Part shown: piece by piece, positions 1 through 10,529 of the stretch
How the letters are laid out: every line of letters starts with the position of its first letter
Position numbering within the stretch: the stretch's first letter is position 1
Assembly: GCA_009731375.1 (NCBI GenBank)
Contig: BJOX01000378.1
Span: forward strand, 98,597 to 162,596
Source: Paulinella micropora
Lineage: Eukaryota > Cercozoa > Imbricatea > Euglyphida
DNA length: 64,000 nt
Reading direction: 5' to 3'
Translations under genes and position numbers: made by a program
Notes under the pieces: model-generated
Told to the model about the DNA's origin: nothing
Seen by the model: the letters and a program-made list of their open reading frames with translations, nothing else
The model's database searches: none

Positions 1-1
1 A

Positions 2-1096
2 CGTTTGCACCGTCAGTTCCACGTGGAGTTTCGACACAGTAAAGTCTGGGGTAAATGCCACTATTGTCGAGAATTTGCACAGAAATCGAACAGGCTCGTT
101 GAATTACAAACAAGTGAGGGTAAGAGAGAGCTCACTTCAGAAGAAGAAAAAGAGAAAAAAAAAATTGAAAGAGAAATAAAAAAAACCGAACACCATTTCA
201 ACGCTAAGGAAGACACGAAAGTTTTTGACGAACATTTACAGTTAGTTCAGGACGACCTTTCATATGTGTTGATGATTTTTGATTTTTCGCGAATGAGCGT
301 GGGGGGTGGTAAGACTGCAGACGTTAACGATTGCATCGCAGTACTTTTAATGGGGGATGGGTTGGGTGGGATCAAGAGAAAGTACATTGACACCCTCCCC
401 CTTCCTGACGACCCAGGACCCAATAACGATTTCTTTTTCTACCGGCAGTGGCAAAACTGTATGCTGCCAAAGGTAATTCATGCACTGCCGGGCAAAAACA
501 AAGTCATTCAATGGTCGGACGGTGGCAGAAAACATTTCAAGCAAAGGTTTGCACTTGCCGAGGCCAGCCTTACAATAATTAAACATCCATGGCTGCAACA
601 TTTTTCCTGGCATTTTTGGCCATCTAATCATGGCAAAAGCCTATGCGATTCACACGCTGGAAAGATTGCACAAATGGTGGCATACATGGCCTTTCACAAC
701 GACTGGATTTGGGAAACGTCACATGACCTTGCTTGGCTTATCAGAAACAAACTTTCTGATTCTGAGCCTATGTTTTTTGAAGACAATGTCAACCGAAATG
801 ATAAATACCGTCACCCGGTGAACGGTATTGATGATCTCGGTTGGTTTCATCATTTCGAGGCTACCACAACACCTGGTCTCGTGAAAATCAAACAAGTTTC
901 AAATTCAAACGAAATTGCTTTTCGTTTCACTACAGAGACAAAAGCAAAGACTGTTTTGAATACTCTTGCTGGTAATAAAGGGTTCTGGTGGCCCCAAGAG
1001 CTTGGTCTTCCTCCAGTCGCTCCTCGGCCGCTGCCGCGTCATCGTATAGCTCGAAGAGGCAGACAGCAACAGGCACGTAGAAATATTCGTCGTTAG
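2..1096 (+). CDS. Transposase-like protein, left end cut by the window
   Basis: The frame is open from the window edge to a TAG stop and has no ATG near its left end, so the gene begins outside the window; 365 residues are visible. An N-terminal C-H-Y-C motif is followed by a Lys/Glu-rich helix. After that come three acidic blocks spaced as in DDE nucleases: I-F-D-F-S, W-S-D-G-G-R-K-H-F-K and N-H-G-K-S-L-C-D-S-H-A-G. The W-S-D-G and H-G-K-x-x-C-D blocks resemble a group of uncharacterised transposase-like proteins seen in animals and protists; that resemblance is from memory. The C-terminus is very basic (R-R-G-R-Q-Q-Q-A-R-R), as in DNA-binding tails. No terminal inverted repeat was found to its right, where a 181-bp tandem repeat begins 35 bp after the stop. 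It could instead be a domesticated host gene. Confidence 0.5.
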   Translation, partial: RLHRQFHVEFRHSKVWGKCHYCREFAQKSNRLVELQTSEGKRELTSEEEKEKKKIEREIKKTEHHFNAKEDTKVFDEHLQLVQDDLSYVLMIFDFSRMSVGGGKTADVNDCIAVLLMGDGLGGIKRKYIDTLPLPDDPGPNNDFFFYRQWQNCMLPKVIHALPGKNKVIQWSDGGRKHFKQRFALAEASLTIIKHPWLQHFSWHFWPSNHGKSLCDSHAGKIAQMVAYMAFHNDWIWETSHDLAWLIRNKLSDSEPMFFEDNVNRNDKYRHPVNGIDDLGWFHHFEATTTPGLVKIKQVSNSNEIAFRFTTETKAKTVLNTLAGNKGFWWPQELGLPPVAPRPLPRHRIARRGRQQQARRNIRR

Positions 1097-1130
1097 TCAA
1101 GTTTTTAAAAACTTCATAGCTCACTCACTC

Positions 1131-1624
1131 TGAAGTCTAAGCTTCCGCACCGGTTTTATGCTTCAAACACATTATAAATACGCTAAACAAACTAGTATTA
1201 ATATAATTCCATGCATAGTTCAAGTAGTCAGTGAGTATGTATAACTATTACAAGTGAGTGGCAAATAGTCTGAGTGTCACAGTGACTAGTGTACAACACG
1301 ATCACTGACTCTGAAGTCTAAGCTTCCGCACCGGTTTTATGCTTCAAAAACATTGTAAATATGCTAAACAAACTAGTATTAATGTAATTTCATGCATAGT
1401 TCAAGTTGGCAGTGAGTATGTATAACGAATACAAGTGAGTGGCAAGTAGTCTGAGTGTCACAGTGACTAGTGTAAAACACTGTCACTCAACTTGAAGTCT
1501 AAGCTTCCGCACCGGTTTTATGCTTCAAAAACATTGTAAATATGCTGAACAAACTAGTATTAATATAATTTCAAGCATAGTTCAAGTAGTCGATGAGTAT
1601 GTATAACGACTATAAGTGAGTGGC
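1131..1624. repeat. 181-bp tandem repeat, about 2.7 copies
   Basis: Copies begin at 1131, 1312 and 1493 with TGAAGTCTAAGCTTCCGCAC, so the period is exactly 181 bp. Copies differ by scattered substitutions. The last copy stops at the shared word AAGTGAGTGGC. No open frame crosses the unit. It lies just downstream of the transposase-like ORF and could be subterminal DNA of that transposon or a short satellite. Confidence 0.9.
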
Positions 1625-1925
1625 TGCCACCAGTAGCAAACTTGAAAATTTCTAGTCAAATTTAAATTTGAATTTGAATTTGAAATAACATCATTAAAAT
1701 TTAATAAATTAAATATAATTACATTGATTTTGATGTAAAACAACATAAAAACAAAGAAAAACCAAGCTCAGGCAACTCAAAACAACTATCTAGCAAATAA
1801 ATTACAAACGGTCGAAAAACAACTGTAACGGCTATAAATTCAAATTTTTTAAATTTTTTGTTTAAAATAGTTAAAATACATTAAAATCTTCAATTTGGTA
1901 GTATATTCATTATTTTTTTATATAT
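1625..1925. other. AT-rich spacer without genes
   Basis: About 300 bp of very AT-rich DNA with short direct repeats of AAATTTGAATTTG and long A or T runs. No open frame or terminal repeat is visible. It separates the 181-bp repeat from the 3' broken end of element 1. Confidence 0.7.
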
Positions 1926-1964
1926 TAGTTTTTTTTCTTGTACGGAATCTTGCTGTTTATCCTG

Positions 1965-3051
1965 TCAAACGTTGGATGGGTCGGCCAGCTTGAGGATGGC
2001 GTCGACCTTGGAAATATCCGCGGCGATACATTTCTTCCTACAGCGCTTGCCCAAAATGTTGAGTTCGTGGTAACCTAAGCGTAGTTTTCGGGCCGAACCA
2101 TGAAGGCCGGAGTCTCGCATAGCTTGAAAGATGCATCGGAGCTCGCGAAGATGGGTATCGAAGTTGTTGGAGCCGTCTGTGACGTCGTCGAGGTAGGCCG
2201 AGGCGGATTTATTCCAAAAGTCCAAATGGTTGAAGGACTGGTCCATAGCGCGTTGGAAGTCTCCCGGGGCGCGGTGAACACCCTGAGGCATAAAATGTGG
2301 ATTCCTAGGAGTTTTAAGGGTGTCCAAACAGCGAGAATGTCGCGGCTGCCGTCATTTGGATTTAGTCGCAGATGTGTAAAGCCGTCGACCATGTCGATAG
2401 AACTAAGATAGTGCCAGCCCGCGAAGCGTTCGTGGTATTGATCCGGTATTGATCCGGGTTGGGTAGACCTGGCACAGGCAGGTGGAGGTTGTCGTTGGCA
2501 GCGCGGTAGTCGTAGACGTTGCGTATGTCGCGGATGACCTCCTTTGCTAAGTCTTCAAACTTTCCTACGGGGCAGGCTCGGCTAGCCCAGGCACAATTTG
2601 CAGAGGCCATGGACCAGAGGCCGGCTGTAAGAACGTCCATCGCCCAACCTTTGATGTATTGGTGTACCGCCGGAGTCCAATGCGGGGATTGGACCACAAT
2701 TGGTTTAGCTCCTGGTTTGAGGATGAGCGACACAACAGTGTGGTTGAAGACACCTGCTTTGTCTTGGAAGACATCGTCGAATTCTCCGAGGAGGGCCCAT
2801 AGGAGTCGTTGTTGTTCTGCAGTGAGGTCGGAGTTGACGACTTCAGATGCGTATTTGGGCGCAGGCGGCGCGGTGAGCTTGGCGGCCTGTTTGTCTAAAA
2901 AGTCGCGGCAAAGCCTCTCAGATGAGAAGCCACGGGGTGGGCTGTGTTCCACTGACCGTAGTTGCCGTACAGTAAAGCATGCGCGGGTCCGGACATGTTG
3001 CAGCGAATTCCGCCATGGCGGGGTCGAAGTATGGAGGATCTTCCACGGCAA
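1965..3051 (-). pseudogene. Element 1 reverse transcriptase, frameshifted and 3' truncated
   Basis: Three overlapping minus-strand frames together cover an RT domain. The N-terminal frame (3051-2362) has F-D-D-V-F, a P-G-A-K-P-I block and V-Y-D-Y-R-A-A-N-D, the usual fingers region of Ty3/gypsy RT. The C-terminal frame (2327-1965) holds the catalytic Y-L-D-D-V and the connection motif around L-N-I-L-G-K-R. At least one frameshift lies near 2330-2390. Coding ends in a stop just after A-D-P-S-N-V, where intact elements continue into RNase H. It is not functional. Confidence 0.8.
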
Positions 3052-3455
3052 AAACTGTGACTTCTCGATGGGGACGGGCCATGGTGGAAGGATCAGGCGG
3101 TCTGAACAAGGCGGCGTCTGGAGAGGGCTCCAGACTTGGTGGTCATGCCCGATCCTGTTTGGTATTCAATCGCTCTTGTTGTCCGGTACTGCAGGTGCCG
3201 GGCCGAGCAAACATGTAGAAGTGGCTGCGCTGCGTTGGAGCTGCAAAACGATGCTGTGGGCGCGGAGGTGGCTTGCAACGCGGGTTTCGGACGGGCCGAA
3301 AGGCTATCTGACCGTAATTGGCGAAGCGGCCTTGTTGGTTGGTCCGATATACCCGGTTGGGTTGGTGCTTGCCATCGCCGGTCGGCGGATTTTGGGCCCG
3401 CTTGGCGCGTTGAGCATGTTTGCGGTTCTGCTTGTAGCGGGGGCGGCCACCAAGA

Positions 3456-4979
3456 CTACTGTTGAAGGCTGGTCGAGCCTGTTTCGGTTTGGGCTTGCGT
3501 GCCCGGTAGCGCCGATAGTGTCGATGTGAAGGCAATCACCGTAGCCGCACTTACACCACGGTTGATGAATCCCGTTTTTGTGAAGCGCTTGCCATGCGAA
3601 GATGCCGTCAGTGGGACACTGTATGCGAACCGGTTGCAGTCAAGTGATGGCATGGTATCTATTAAATACCTAACAGGATCCACACTATATTTCCCTTGTA
3701 ATCTAACTCAGCGAGCATCTGCCAGACGCGCTCTTTGTCTTTGACGCTTGCCACACCGTTGATGGCTCCTGATGCGATGAAAAAGGCGCGGTCCAGAGAG
3801 TAAGGGATGATGAGGCCGCAGTTGCTGAAATAATTGAGGTCCGATAGGATTTCCTGTCGTACCGAGGTGCGGAGGCTGGGTTGATAGCGGAGAGCTGAAA
3901 TGCTGGTTGTGCCGATCGGAGGGCTTACTACGGTAACCTGCGCAGTGCTTTGCTGTGCAAATACACCATGGTAAGTGGGGTGTAAGGCATGTTTTGCGTG
4001 AGGCTCGGAAGGCAAAGAGGCCATCGGGGAGGTCTTGTCGGGTGCCAGCGTCGAAGTCTGGCCCGTATTGGAGAAGAAGCATACCCGTACGTTGTCCGAT
4101 GTTGATCCAGCGGGCCATCTTGTACCAGAGGTGGCGTTGCCAATCCGGGTCAAGCTTGCAATTGTCCGTAAGATAGGCTGTAGCGTTGAGTCCGCCAGAG
4201 GAGACGCAGCAAATCCATTCCATGTGCGCAAGATGATTGAGCTGTTTCAGAATCTTGAGACGCATGTCCGTACGTAAATCGGGGTTGATGACAGCAAGGC
4301 GGAACATACCTGGGTAGACAGGCTGTGGGGCCGGTTCAAGAGGAGCATACCTCTTTTCGAGCCATTCCGCTTGTTGTCTTGGTCGAGATCGTAGGTGCAT
4401 GGAGTGGGATGACGGCGATGTCACCGCAGTTGAAGAAGACGATGATGATGATGATGTGGCCGTAGGTGGTTGGCTATTTGCCGGGCCGGGCAAGTCCGGT
4501 TTCGTCTCGTCATCGTCGTCATCTCGTCTCGGGTACGGAGTCGGCTGTCTAGTGTTACAGGCTGTCCTTGGGACTCTAGGTGGACTAGATGCAGGCAATG
4601 TGCTTGCAGTACTCTGAGTAACGGGTGTCGAAGTGGGGGCTGGTCCCGAAGTGTTGGTAGGCGCAGGGTCCGAGCTGGAGCTCGAACTGCTAGAGCTGGC
4701 GCCGGAGCCGGAATCTGGGGCGAACGCAGCGTCGTCGCTCATGTCAACGTCGATCGGGCGCGTGCTGGATCCTATTTCTCCGGACTGTCCTTGTGGGATC
4801 AAGCTCACGTCGAATCCAGGGTTGATGTATATACCGAGGGGGAAGCCGATGCGGTAGTGTCCGCGTGTTTCCAGCGGGCTCAGCGTGTGGATCGGGAGAG
4901 GGAGGTTCAGAAGGGCCTCGAACTCAAGATTCGTCTCAGACATCTTCATTTCACGATAAAAACGGCGGAGGCGATCCAT
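3456..4979 (-). pseudogene. Element 1 protease-RT linker with a duplicated module
   Basis: This coding stretch lies upstream of RT on the minus strand. It begins with a short ordered segment, then a Ser/Pro/Thr-rich linker (about 4730-4380). Two similar modules of about 75 residues follow. The first (about 4300-4060) starts P-D-L-R-T-D-M-R-L-K-I-L and the second (about 3890-3665) starts P-S-L-R-T-S-V-R-Q-E-I-L; they lie in different frames, so a frameshift separates them. The tail to 3456 is open but unremarkable. I do not recognise the module. Its duplication and its place before RT suggest a lineage-specific polyprotein domain. Confidence 0.5.
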
Positions 4980-5209
4980 AGTTTCGGCTGACTTCAGGTT
5001 GATCCAGCGTCCCGTAGGGGTGTGTTTGTCTTCCGGCAGTGCCGTGAGTGCGTTTCCCGATTCCCATCTCCGGATGTGGGGATTGGGGTGGAAGTTTGTC
5101 TGCTTGCGAACGCATGGAGCGCCAATAAGGTCGCCTTTCCAACGTTTTTCTTGCGAATACGGGTTGGCGATGTCGTAGTCGCAAGGCTAGGTGCCCGAAG
5201 GATGGTGGA

Positions 5210-7152
5210 CTACGTGGATCTCGCGGCTGTAGCGTTTGCCGGTTTGGCTGGCGATGAGATAGATAGAGTTTGAGCTACAATCCATTCCACGTCGTATCGG
5301 GTCCAATAAAATGTAACAGGCCACTTTATGTTGGCAGAGTCTATATCCTGAGGATCGATCCAGTGGGGGCTCCGTTGAAGGTAGTTGGCGAGGTGACTGC
5401 GGTCATTCCGATGGCCTCCTATTGAAAATCTGCCATTGGTGACCTTTATTCTTGCCGTTAATCCCTGCCAATTGTCTTGGAGGATGTCGTTGAAGAATTG
5501 TTCGTCACTCTTGTTCATGTAGTAGATTGTCAAGGAACTATGGTTGAAGTAGTTCCGAGGGAGGTCAACGGCGCAGAGGTAGCTGCGCTCGCGTACTGGT
5601 ATACCTTGGATGTCGTAGTTACTGTAGGAGTCTGTTGCGGTGATCTTCAGCCATATGGGATCAATGCAAGGGAGTCGGTGGAAGTAGTGTTGCAGTGCGA
5701 AGCAGCGTTCTCGTGTTGGCAGCTTGAACGAGTAGCGTTGGTATGATGGACTGCCAAATCCAGGGGCCATGGTGTATTGGCCTGTGGTCGGGGTTTCCAT
5801 GCAACTCCACTGGAAAAGCAACTCACCTTCGGAAAGTGCATCCATGATGGTGTTTCGAGGTGTTGTTCTTGGGGTGTTGCCTACAATGAGTCCTAAATGC
5901 GATGACACTTTGTATCCCCAAGGGCGTCGGTCGTTATGATATAACATGCCGGTGTAGAAATAATCCACGTCTCCGGTGGGCTCCACGTGGCGGCCAACGA
6001 GGGCCGAACACAAAAGTTGTGCCGTGCTTCGTCCATGTGCCGGGCCGAAGTGGAAGATGATTGCGTTCAAACTGGAATCCAAAAATCCCTTCATCGTGCT
6101 TGCGCCGTACGGCTTGTTGACCTCTACTCTTTCCGGTGAGCAGATGTAACGTTTGACCCCGAAGAAGACGCTGGCGTTGGCGTCCAGGGACTCTGAGTAA
6201 GCAGAGAACCTCCGTGTTGACAACGCCTTTCAAGACCCATTCCCAGTGGCAGTGTGATGTCGGCGAATGTTGCAGGGTCCATCTCATGGGGTGTATTACG
6301 AGGCTGCCAATAATGTTGCATGAGGCGCGTAGGCCTGTCGCGACTAAGGCCGTACGTAACATCGACAAATTGAACTTCATGGTCACCCCAACGGGTGTTT
6401 CCATACATCTGGCAAGGGTCAGTACGTATGTAGGTATGACTCACACGGGTGCGTGGAGGCGCCGTGATGGACGACGAGCTCGATGACGAACTTGAGGACG
6501 AGCTCGATGATGCGCTCGAGGATGACATCGAAGTTGTGCTCGAAGTTGTGCTCGAAGTTGTGCTCGAAGATGAACTCGATGATAAGCCCGATGACGAGCT
6601 CGATGATGTACTCGTGGACGAGCTCGACGACGAGCTCGCTGCTGAGCTCGATGCTGCAGTCCGTGGGAGGAAAGTCCGTGCCAAAAGCGGGTACGCAATG
6701 AAATTGTAGTGGTCCGTGTACGGGAAGGTCATGCGTTCTGCAGATCTCCATTGGATGTCATCCGCAGGTGGCGGGATCTGATAAGTTCCACGGGCATCGT
6801 TTGCCGTGCGTAGCAACGCTCGTTCCACTCAAGGGTGGTCCCAACGTCGGGACCTGTGTATTATGACGTTGTCGGCCCATAGTCCTTGGCTGGTAAACAT
6901 GTGTTCTGGAATCCAATAACCGAGGTGTGGACATCTGGGATGTGTACCAGCGAAGCAAACAGATCCTAGGGTCAGGAAGTAGTTCGCGTATACTTCCTTG
7001 ACAATCCACAAGTCCTCTTCCATGCCAAAAGTGCTCTCTTCAACTTTTTGAACGCCGTCGATCGGAGGAAGCCATATGTTTGGTTCCGGCTGGACCGAAT
7101 GGTACGTCGTAGGTGGAGCCTGGCCCATGCGTGCAGTGGCTACTGGGATCAT
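5210..7152 (-). pseudogene. Element 1 unknown domain upstream of RT
   Basis: Two main minus-strand frames cover this region. Positions 7152-6124 encode an ordered stretch rich in W, Y and P, an in-frame TGA near 6830, and a long poly-Ser/Thr tract (about 6660-6470). Positions 6223-5210 encode 337 residues without low complexity, containing Y-F-Y-T-G-M-L-Y-H-N and several W-x-D and P-Y-F-type motifs. No known catalytic motif is visible. The position between protease and RT is unusual, since Ty3/gypsy elements normally join these domains closely. It could be an element-specific domain or a captured host fragment. Confidence 0.45.
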
Positions 7153-7301
7153 GAAGTTGGCTCGTTGGAGTTGCGTGGGACTCCCGATTTGGGCGCGGTC
7201 ACTCGATGTCGTCGGCTGTGTTGGTCAATAGAGGGGGCGCCAAGGGGGCGGCCGCAGATGGTGTAGTCAAAATCGAAGCGGATGGTGCCGACGACGACGA
7301 C

Positions 7302-7338
<37 letters not shown>

Positions 7339-8553
7339 CTGCTGCTGGCATCCAGCTCAAAGAGCGTCTCGTCTGCGAAGACTTGCATCGGATTTGAGTG
7401 AGTTGTTGTCGCGCCAGTGCGTCTTCCCTTTTCCAGGCTGATAACAGCCAAAGGCCATTTAAAGGCATTTGTGCCACTTTGAGAGGGAGGTTTGTCCTTC
7501 CATTCCCGGGCCGATTCGCTCGTGCTAGGTGTAGCCGTCGCAGAGGGAGCTGGTGATTCCTCTGGGGTTGGGGGTGCCTCCAGCTTTCGTCGTTTGGAGG
7601 ATGGCGGAGGAGTTTTGTCTTTCAGGTGTCCTCCACGATGGCGGTGTGTGACGTTTTGCGTTTGCGAGGGCGTAGGATGGCTAGCTTTGCTCTCGCCATC
7701 TTGCTCGCTCTCGACCTCGACGGCTTCAACTTCCTCTTCGTCTTCCTCGTCGGCCTCTTCGTTCTCTTCCTCGTCGTCCTCTTCGGGTTCCACTTCTCCG
7801 ATGAGGAAGTCGCTAGGCGCTTTCCTTGTTATTGCGTGGGAGCATGAACAGGTTGATATGACGACCGTAGAGGTGAGCGTTCGAAGTGGACAGGATGTCG
7901 TGGGCGTTCGAAGGGAGCTGCAGGCTAGGACGGCGGTCAATGATTTTGTTGAACTTGGCTATCGGGTAGGATGTCTCTCTCGCCAGTGTTGCAGGGCGGA
8001 AGTCGTAGCTGACCGTACTAGCCAATGGTAAATCACCGACTTGAAGTGGCGTCTCAAAGAGGTTAAACTCCGTTTCGTAAACGATTTGCTTGGAAGGCGG
8101 CTTCAGGGGCATGTAGTCCGTGGGCCGGATTGCTTGCGCGTCGTCAATAGAAAGATTGAGCTGGGCCGTGACCTCGTTGGCCAAAAGCAAGTTCATACCG
8201 TAGGGCAGGTGGCTTGAGATGTAAATCGTGATGGCATGAAGCGGAGACGTCGGGGTGGCCGAGACGAATAGTTCGATGCCTTCAGCGAGGACAGCATCAA
8301 TACTCACAGATGAGCGTGCGTCGACGGGTGGGAGCGACACGATCTCAAGTCCTTGGTGTAGTACCCAGTCGAGGAGGGCCACTCCTTTGCAAGTGCATGC
8401 AGAGTCTAAGACGCATGAAGTCTTAATGATGATATCTTCTTCCGGGGATGGACACAAAGATTTGCGTACGTAGATGCTCCCGCAGACGACCGTCGGAATC
8501 GTAGAGATGCGAAGTAGACGTCGAGACTTCCGGAGCGACGAGCGCGTCGTCAT
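7149..8553 (-). pseudogene. Element 1 aspartic-protease-like domain and acidic linker
   Basis: The frame 8553-7813 (246 residues) resembles a retropepsin: an N-terminal strand, then V-L-D-S-A-C-T in place of the usual D-S/T-G-A, and later L-L-L-A-N-E-V-T-A-Q-L in the position of the I-L-G-x-D-x-L strand. The glycine after the catalytic pair is therefore Ala. The next frame (7940-7149) is very acidic (E-D-D-E-E-E-N-E-E), then Pro/Ser-rich, and ends at an expanded trinucleotide run at 7283-7338. Frame changes show decay. The protease call rests on motif order only. Confidence 0.5.
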
Positions 8554-8697
8554 GTGAAAAGCCCGGGGCGGCTTGCGCTTGGCGGCCGAGGATAGCTTCC
8601 AGTTGCAGTGTTTACCATTGTCTTGACAACGTTGCTGGCGTAGCCTGCATTGTTCATACGAATGCTGTGCTTCGGGGTCTGATCCGGCTTGAGGAAC
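8550..8697 (-). pseudogene. Element 1 gag C-terminal piece beyond the copia insertion
   Basis: This 148-bp piece continues the reading frame that stops at the copia element on the other side (17633). With the insertion and one GGAAC copy removed, a Cys/His cluster (C-S-C-C-K-E-H) at the right side runs into this segment and ends at a TGA, next to the ATG of the protease frame. It fixes the copia target as the nucleocapsid-like region of element 1. Confidence 0.7.
8693..8697. repeat. Target site duplication of the copia element, left copy
   Basis: GGAAC lies immediately outside the left LTR and again at 17633-17637 immediately outside the right LTR. Five bp is the usual Ty1/copia duplication length. 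Confidence 0.8.
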
Positions 8698-9217
8698 CGA
8701 CAGAGTTGTAAATCTTCCGAGCCGGAAGACCCACTAGCTGACGGGCAACGGTACTTGCCGGAATAAAACGTTATTAAGCGCAGAGGGTGGGCAATGCAGT
8801 GAGGCGATTGATCACTCTCTATATTCAATAACTAGTCAATACTAGCGTCCCAGTATTACTAATCCGTTATTATTGTCCAAGTGTTTACAGTTCACTTATG
8901 CAGTGTGGTTACCTTTTAATTCTGAGGTACAGACTGTGCTGCTTGAGCACCCTAGCTACGACACCTATCCGTTCCATCTATGCTATCCGTTCTACAATTG
9001 ACTGGCCTACATAAGTCCCGACGGGGACAATGCCTTATTCTTGATGATTCAAGAATGTCTAGACAAGATGTATTGTACAACTCAAGTAAACAAGTATGCA
9101 AAAATGGTATTACATAGGTAATTAGCAAGGAGTGCCGGTCGAGAATAAGTTTACGTGAATTTGCCAATGAAGACAAATTAGGTAACGGATATTCCCGGTA
9201 ACGGTATATCTCCGACG
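8698..9217 (-). repeat. Copia 3' LTR
   Basis: It is near-identical to 17115-17632; differences are mostly single-base indels. On the minus strand it begins CGTCGGAGATATACCG directly after a polypurine tract and ends CTCTGTCG. It lacks the usual TG...CA ends, unless the boundaries I chose from the target duplication are off by a few bases. Confidence 0.9.
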
Positions 9218-9230
9218 CTCCCCCTCAAAG
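9218..9230 (-). promoter_or_regulatory. Copia polypurine tract
   Basis: On the minus strand CTTTGAGGGGGAG abuts the 3' LTR start. This is the expected position and composition of the plus-strand primer for reverse transcription. Confidence 0.8.
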
Positions 9231-10529
9231 AACGTAAACTAATCCGCCTTGACTGCTTAGTAATAATATGGTTTATTATTAAGTCCGCACCAAGGACCTT
9301 ATGATCATAAATGAATTAACATGTCTATGCCCTATCACTCACGTTGGCGGTGAAAGGCCAGACCCAAAGAAGGTTATTACTTACCCTCACTCTCTCTGAG
9401 AAATAGAGTCAGAAGTGGCTACCCCACTTACCGCGGCATGCATTATTATATCAATGAGATTACATGCAAGGCTGGCGTCCCACGGTAAAGCAAGGCCTCT
9501 CTGACGAGAAGACGATTAACAACTACTCTCACCTAACCTCTCAAATTGAAAAAGGTAAAAGTTGAGCCCATCCCGGCTGAAACTTGAAGTATGATCATGC
9601 ATCGGAAAATTACATAACATATAATCAAAAAAAATAATAAGTCAACAAGTCGACTTAGTAAATGTTGATCCATTAATACGATTTACGGTGAAATTTAATG
9701 ATTTATCTATCCCTAATGCTTATATGATAAAATAATGTCCATATATATGAAGTATAGATATAGACATCACATAGTAAAATATAAAATGTGGCATTGAATA
9801 ATATAATAAAAGTTATCAAGGCAAATGCATATAAAATATACAATATGAAATATAATTATGCCAAATTAACGCAGTAGTTATATAATATCGAGATATAAAA
9901 GGAAATACAATTTATTTGATAAAATATATATGCGTGTAAGAGCAAAAATAAAAATGTCAGCATTTCCCCGGCAATGGGTACCTATCAAAAAAAAAAAAGT
10001 AAAATATTAGATGTCGAGCGGTTAATGCTGGCTGATCCCGCGGATTTCATTGCCCTCAGGATCCCGAACTCGCCTCGATCGAATCCTGCTCGAACATTTG
10101 CATCGGGGCCCGAATCCTCCGGACTTTGCCTTGAGTTCTTGGCCCGTCCCATGCTCTGATACCTAAAGTTCCTATCAACGGAAAAAGGGGTAGCGCACGG
10201 CAAAGACACACCAAAAGCACAAATAAACATGGTGACAAGTCCTAGCGAGCTACAAGAATGCTTTTGGACACAAAATCCTTAAGAGCCTGAGGCTACTTAA
10301 CGACTTTGGGTCCAGAAGCACTAAGTCGTTCGATGACGCAGCCCACTTCCGAGTCGGCTGATCCAGGCGCCAAAACACAACCTATAAAGCTGGGTATATA
10401 ACAAATAGCGAGGTTGACCCTCGTATTACGTAAAGCGATACCGACATTGAGTATTGGGACTCATTTCCGGTCACTACTCCAATGACTTGGTCATTTTCGG
10501 TTAAAACCCCTACTAAGGCTATGTCTATC
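9231..10529 (-). other. Copia 3' untranslated region, AT-rich
   Basis: About 1.3 kb between the RNase H stop and the polypurine tract has no long open frame. Positions 9560-9970 are extremely AT-rich. Positions 9975-10165 are GC-richer and carry a primer-site-like word on the minus strand. A TATA-like GGGTATATAACA lies near 10392. The length is unusual for a copia 3' UTR and suggests an inserted remnant. Confidence 0.6.
10150..10163 (-). promoter_or_regulatory. Initiator-tRNA primer-site-like word in the copia 3' UTR
   Basis: The minus strand reads GGTATCAGAGCATG. GGTATCAGAGC matches the complement of the 3' end of eukaryotic initiator Met tRNA, the primer site of many plant copia elements. 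It sits downstream of pol, not next to either LTR, so it may mark a fragment of another LTR element. Confidence 0.4.

Noticed and set aside
2519-3529. 336-codon plus-strand frame
   Set aside because: It is antisense to the recognisable RT of element 1 and has no coherent domain.
8952-9176. Minus-strand frame in the copia LTR, nearly repeated at 17394-17591
   Set aside because: It lies entirely in the LTRs, and the two copies differ by a frameshift, so it is not a conserved protein.
10013-10095. tRNA-like segment (GAGCGGTTAATGC and GATCGAATCC words, complementary TCGAGC/GCTCGA ends)
   Set aside because: The anticodon arm does not form, the A-box is one base short, and no terminator follows. 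It lies inside the copia 3' UTR.
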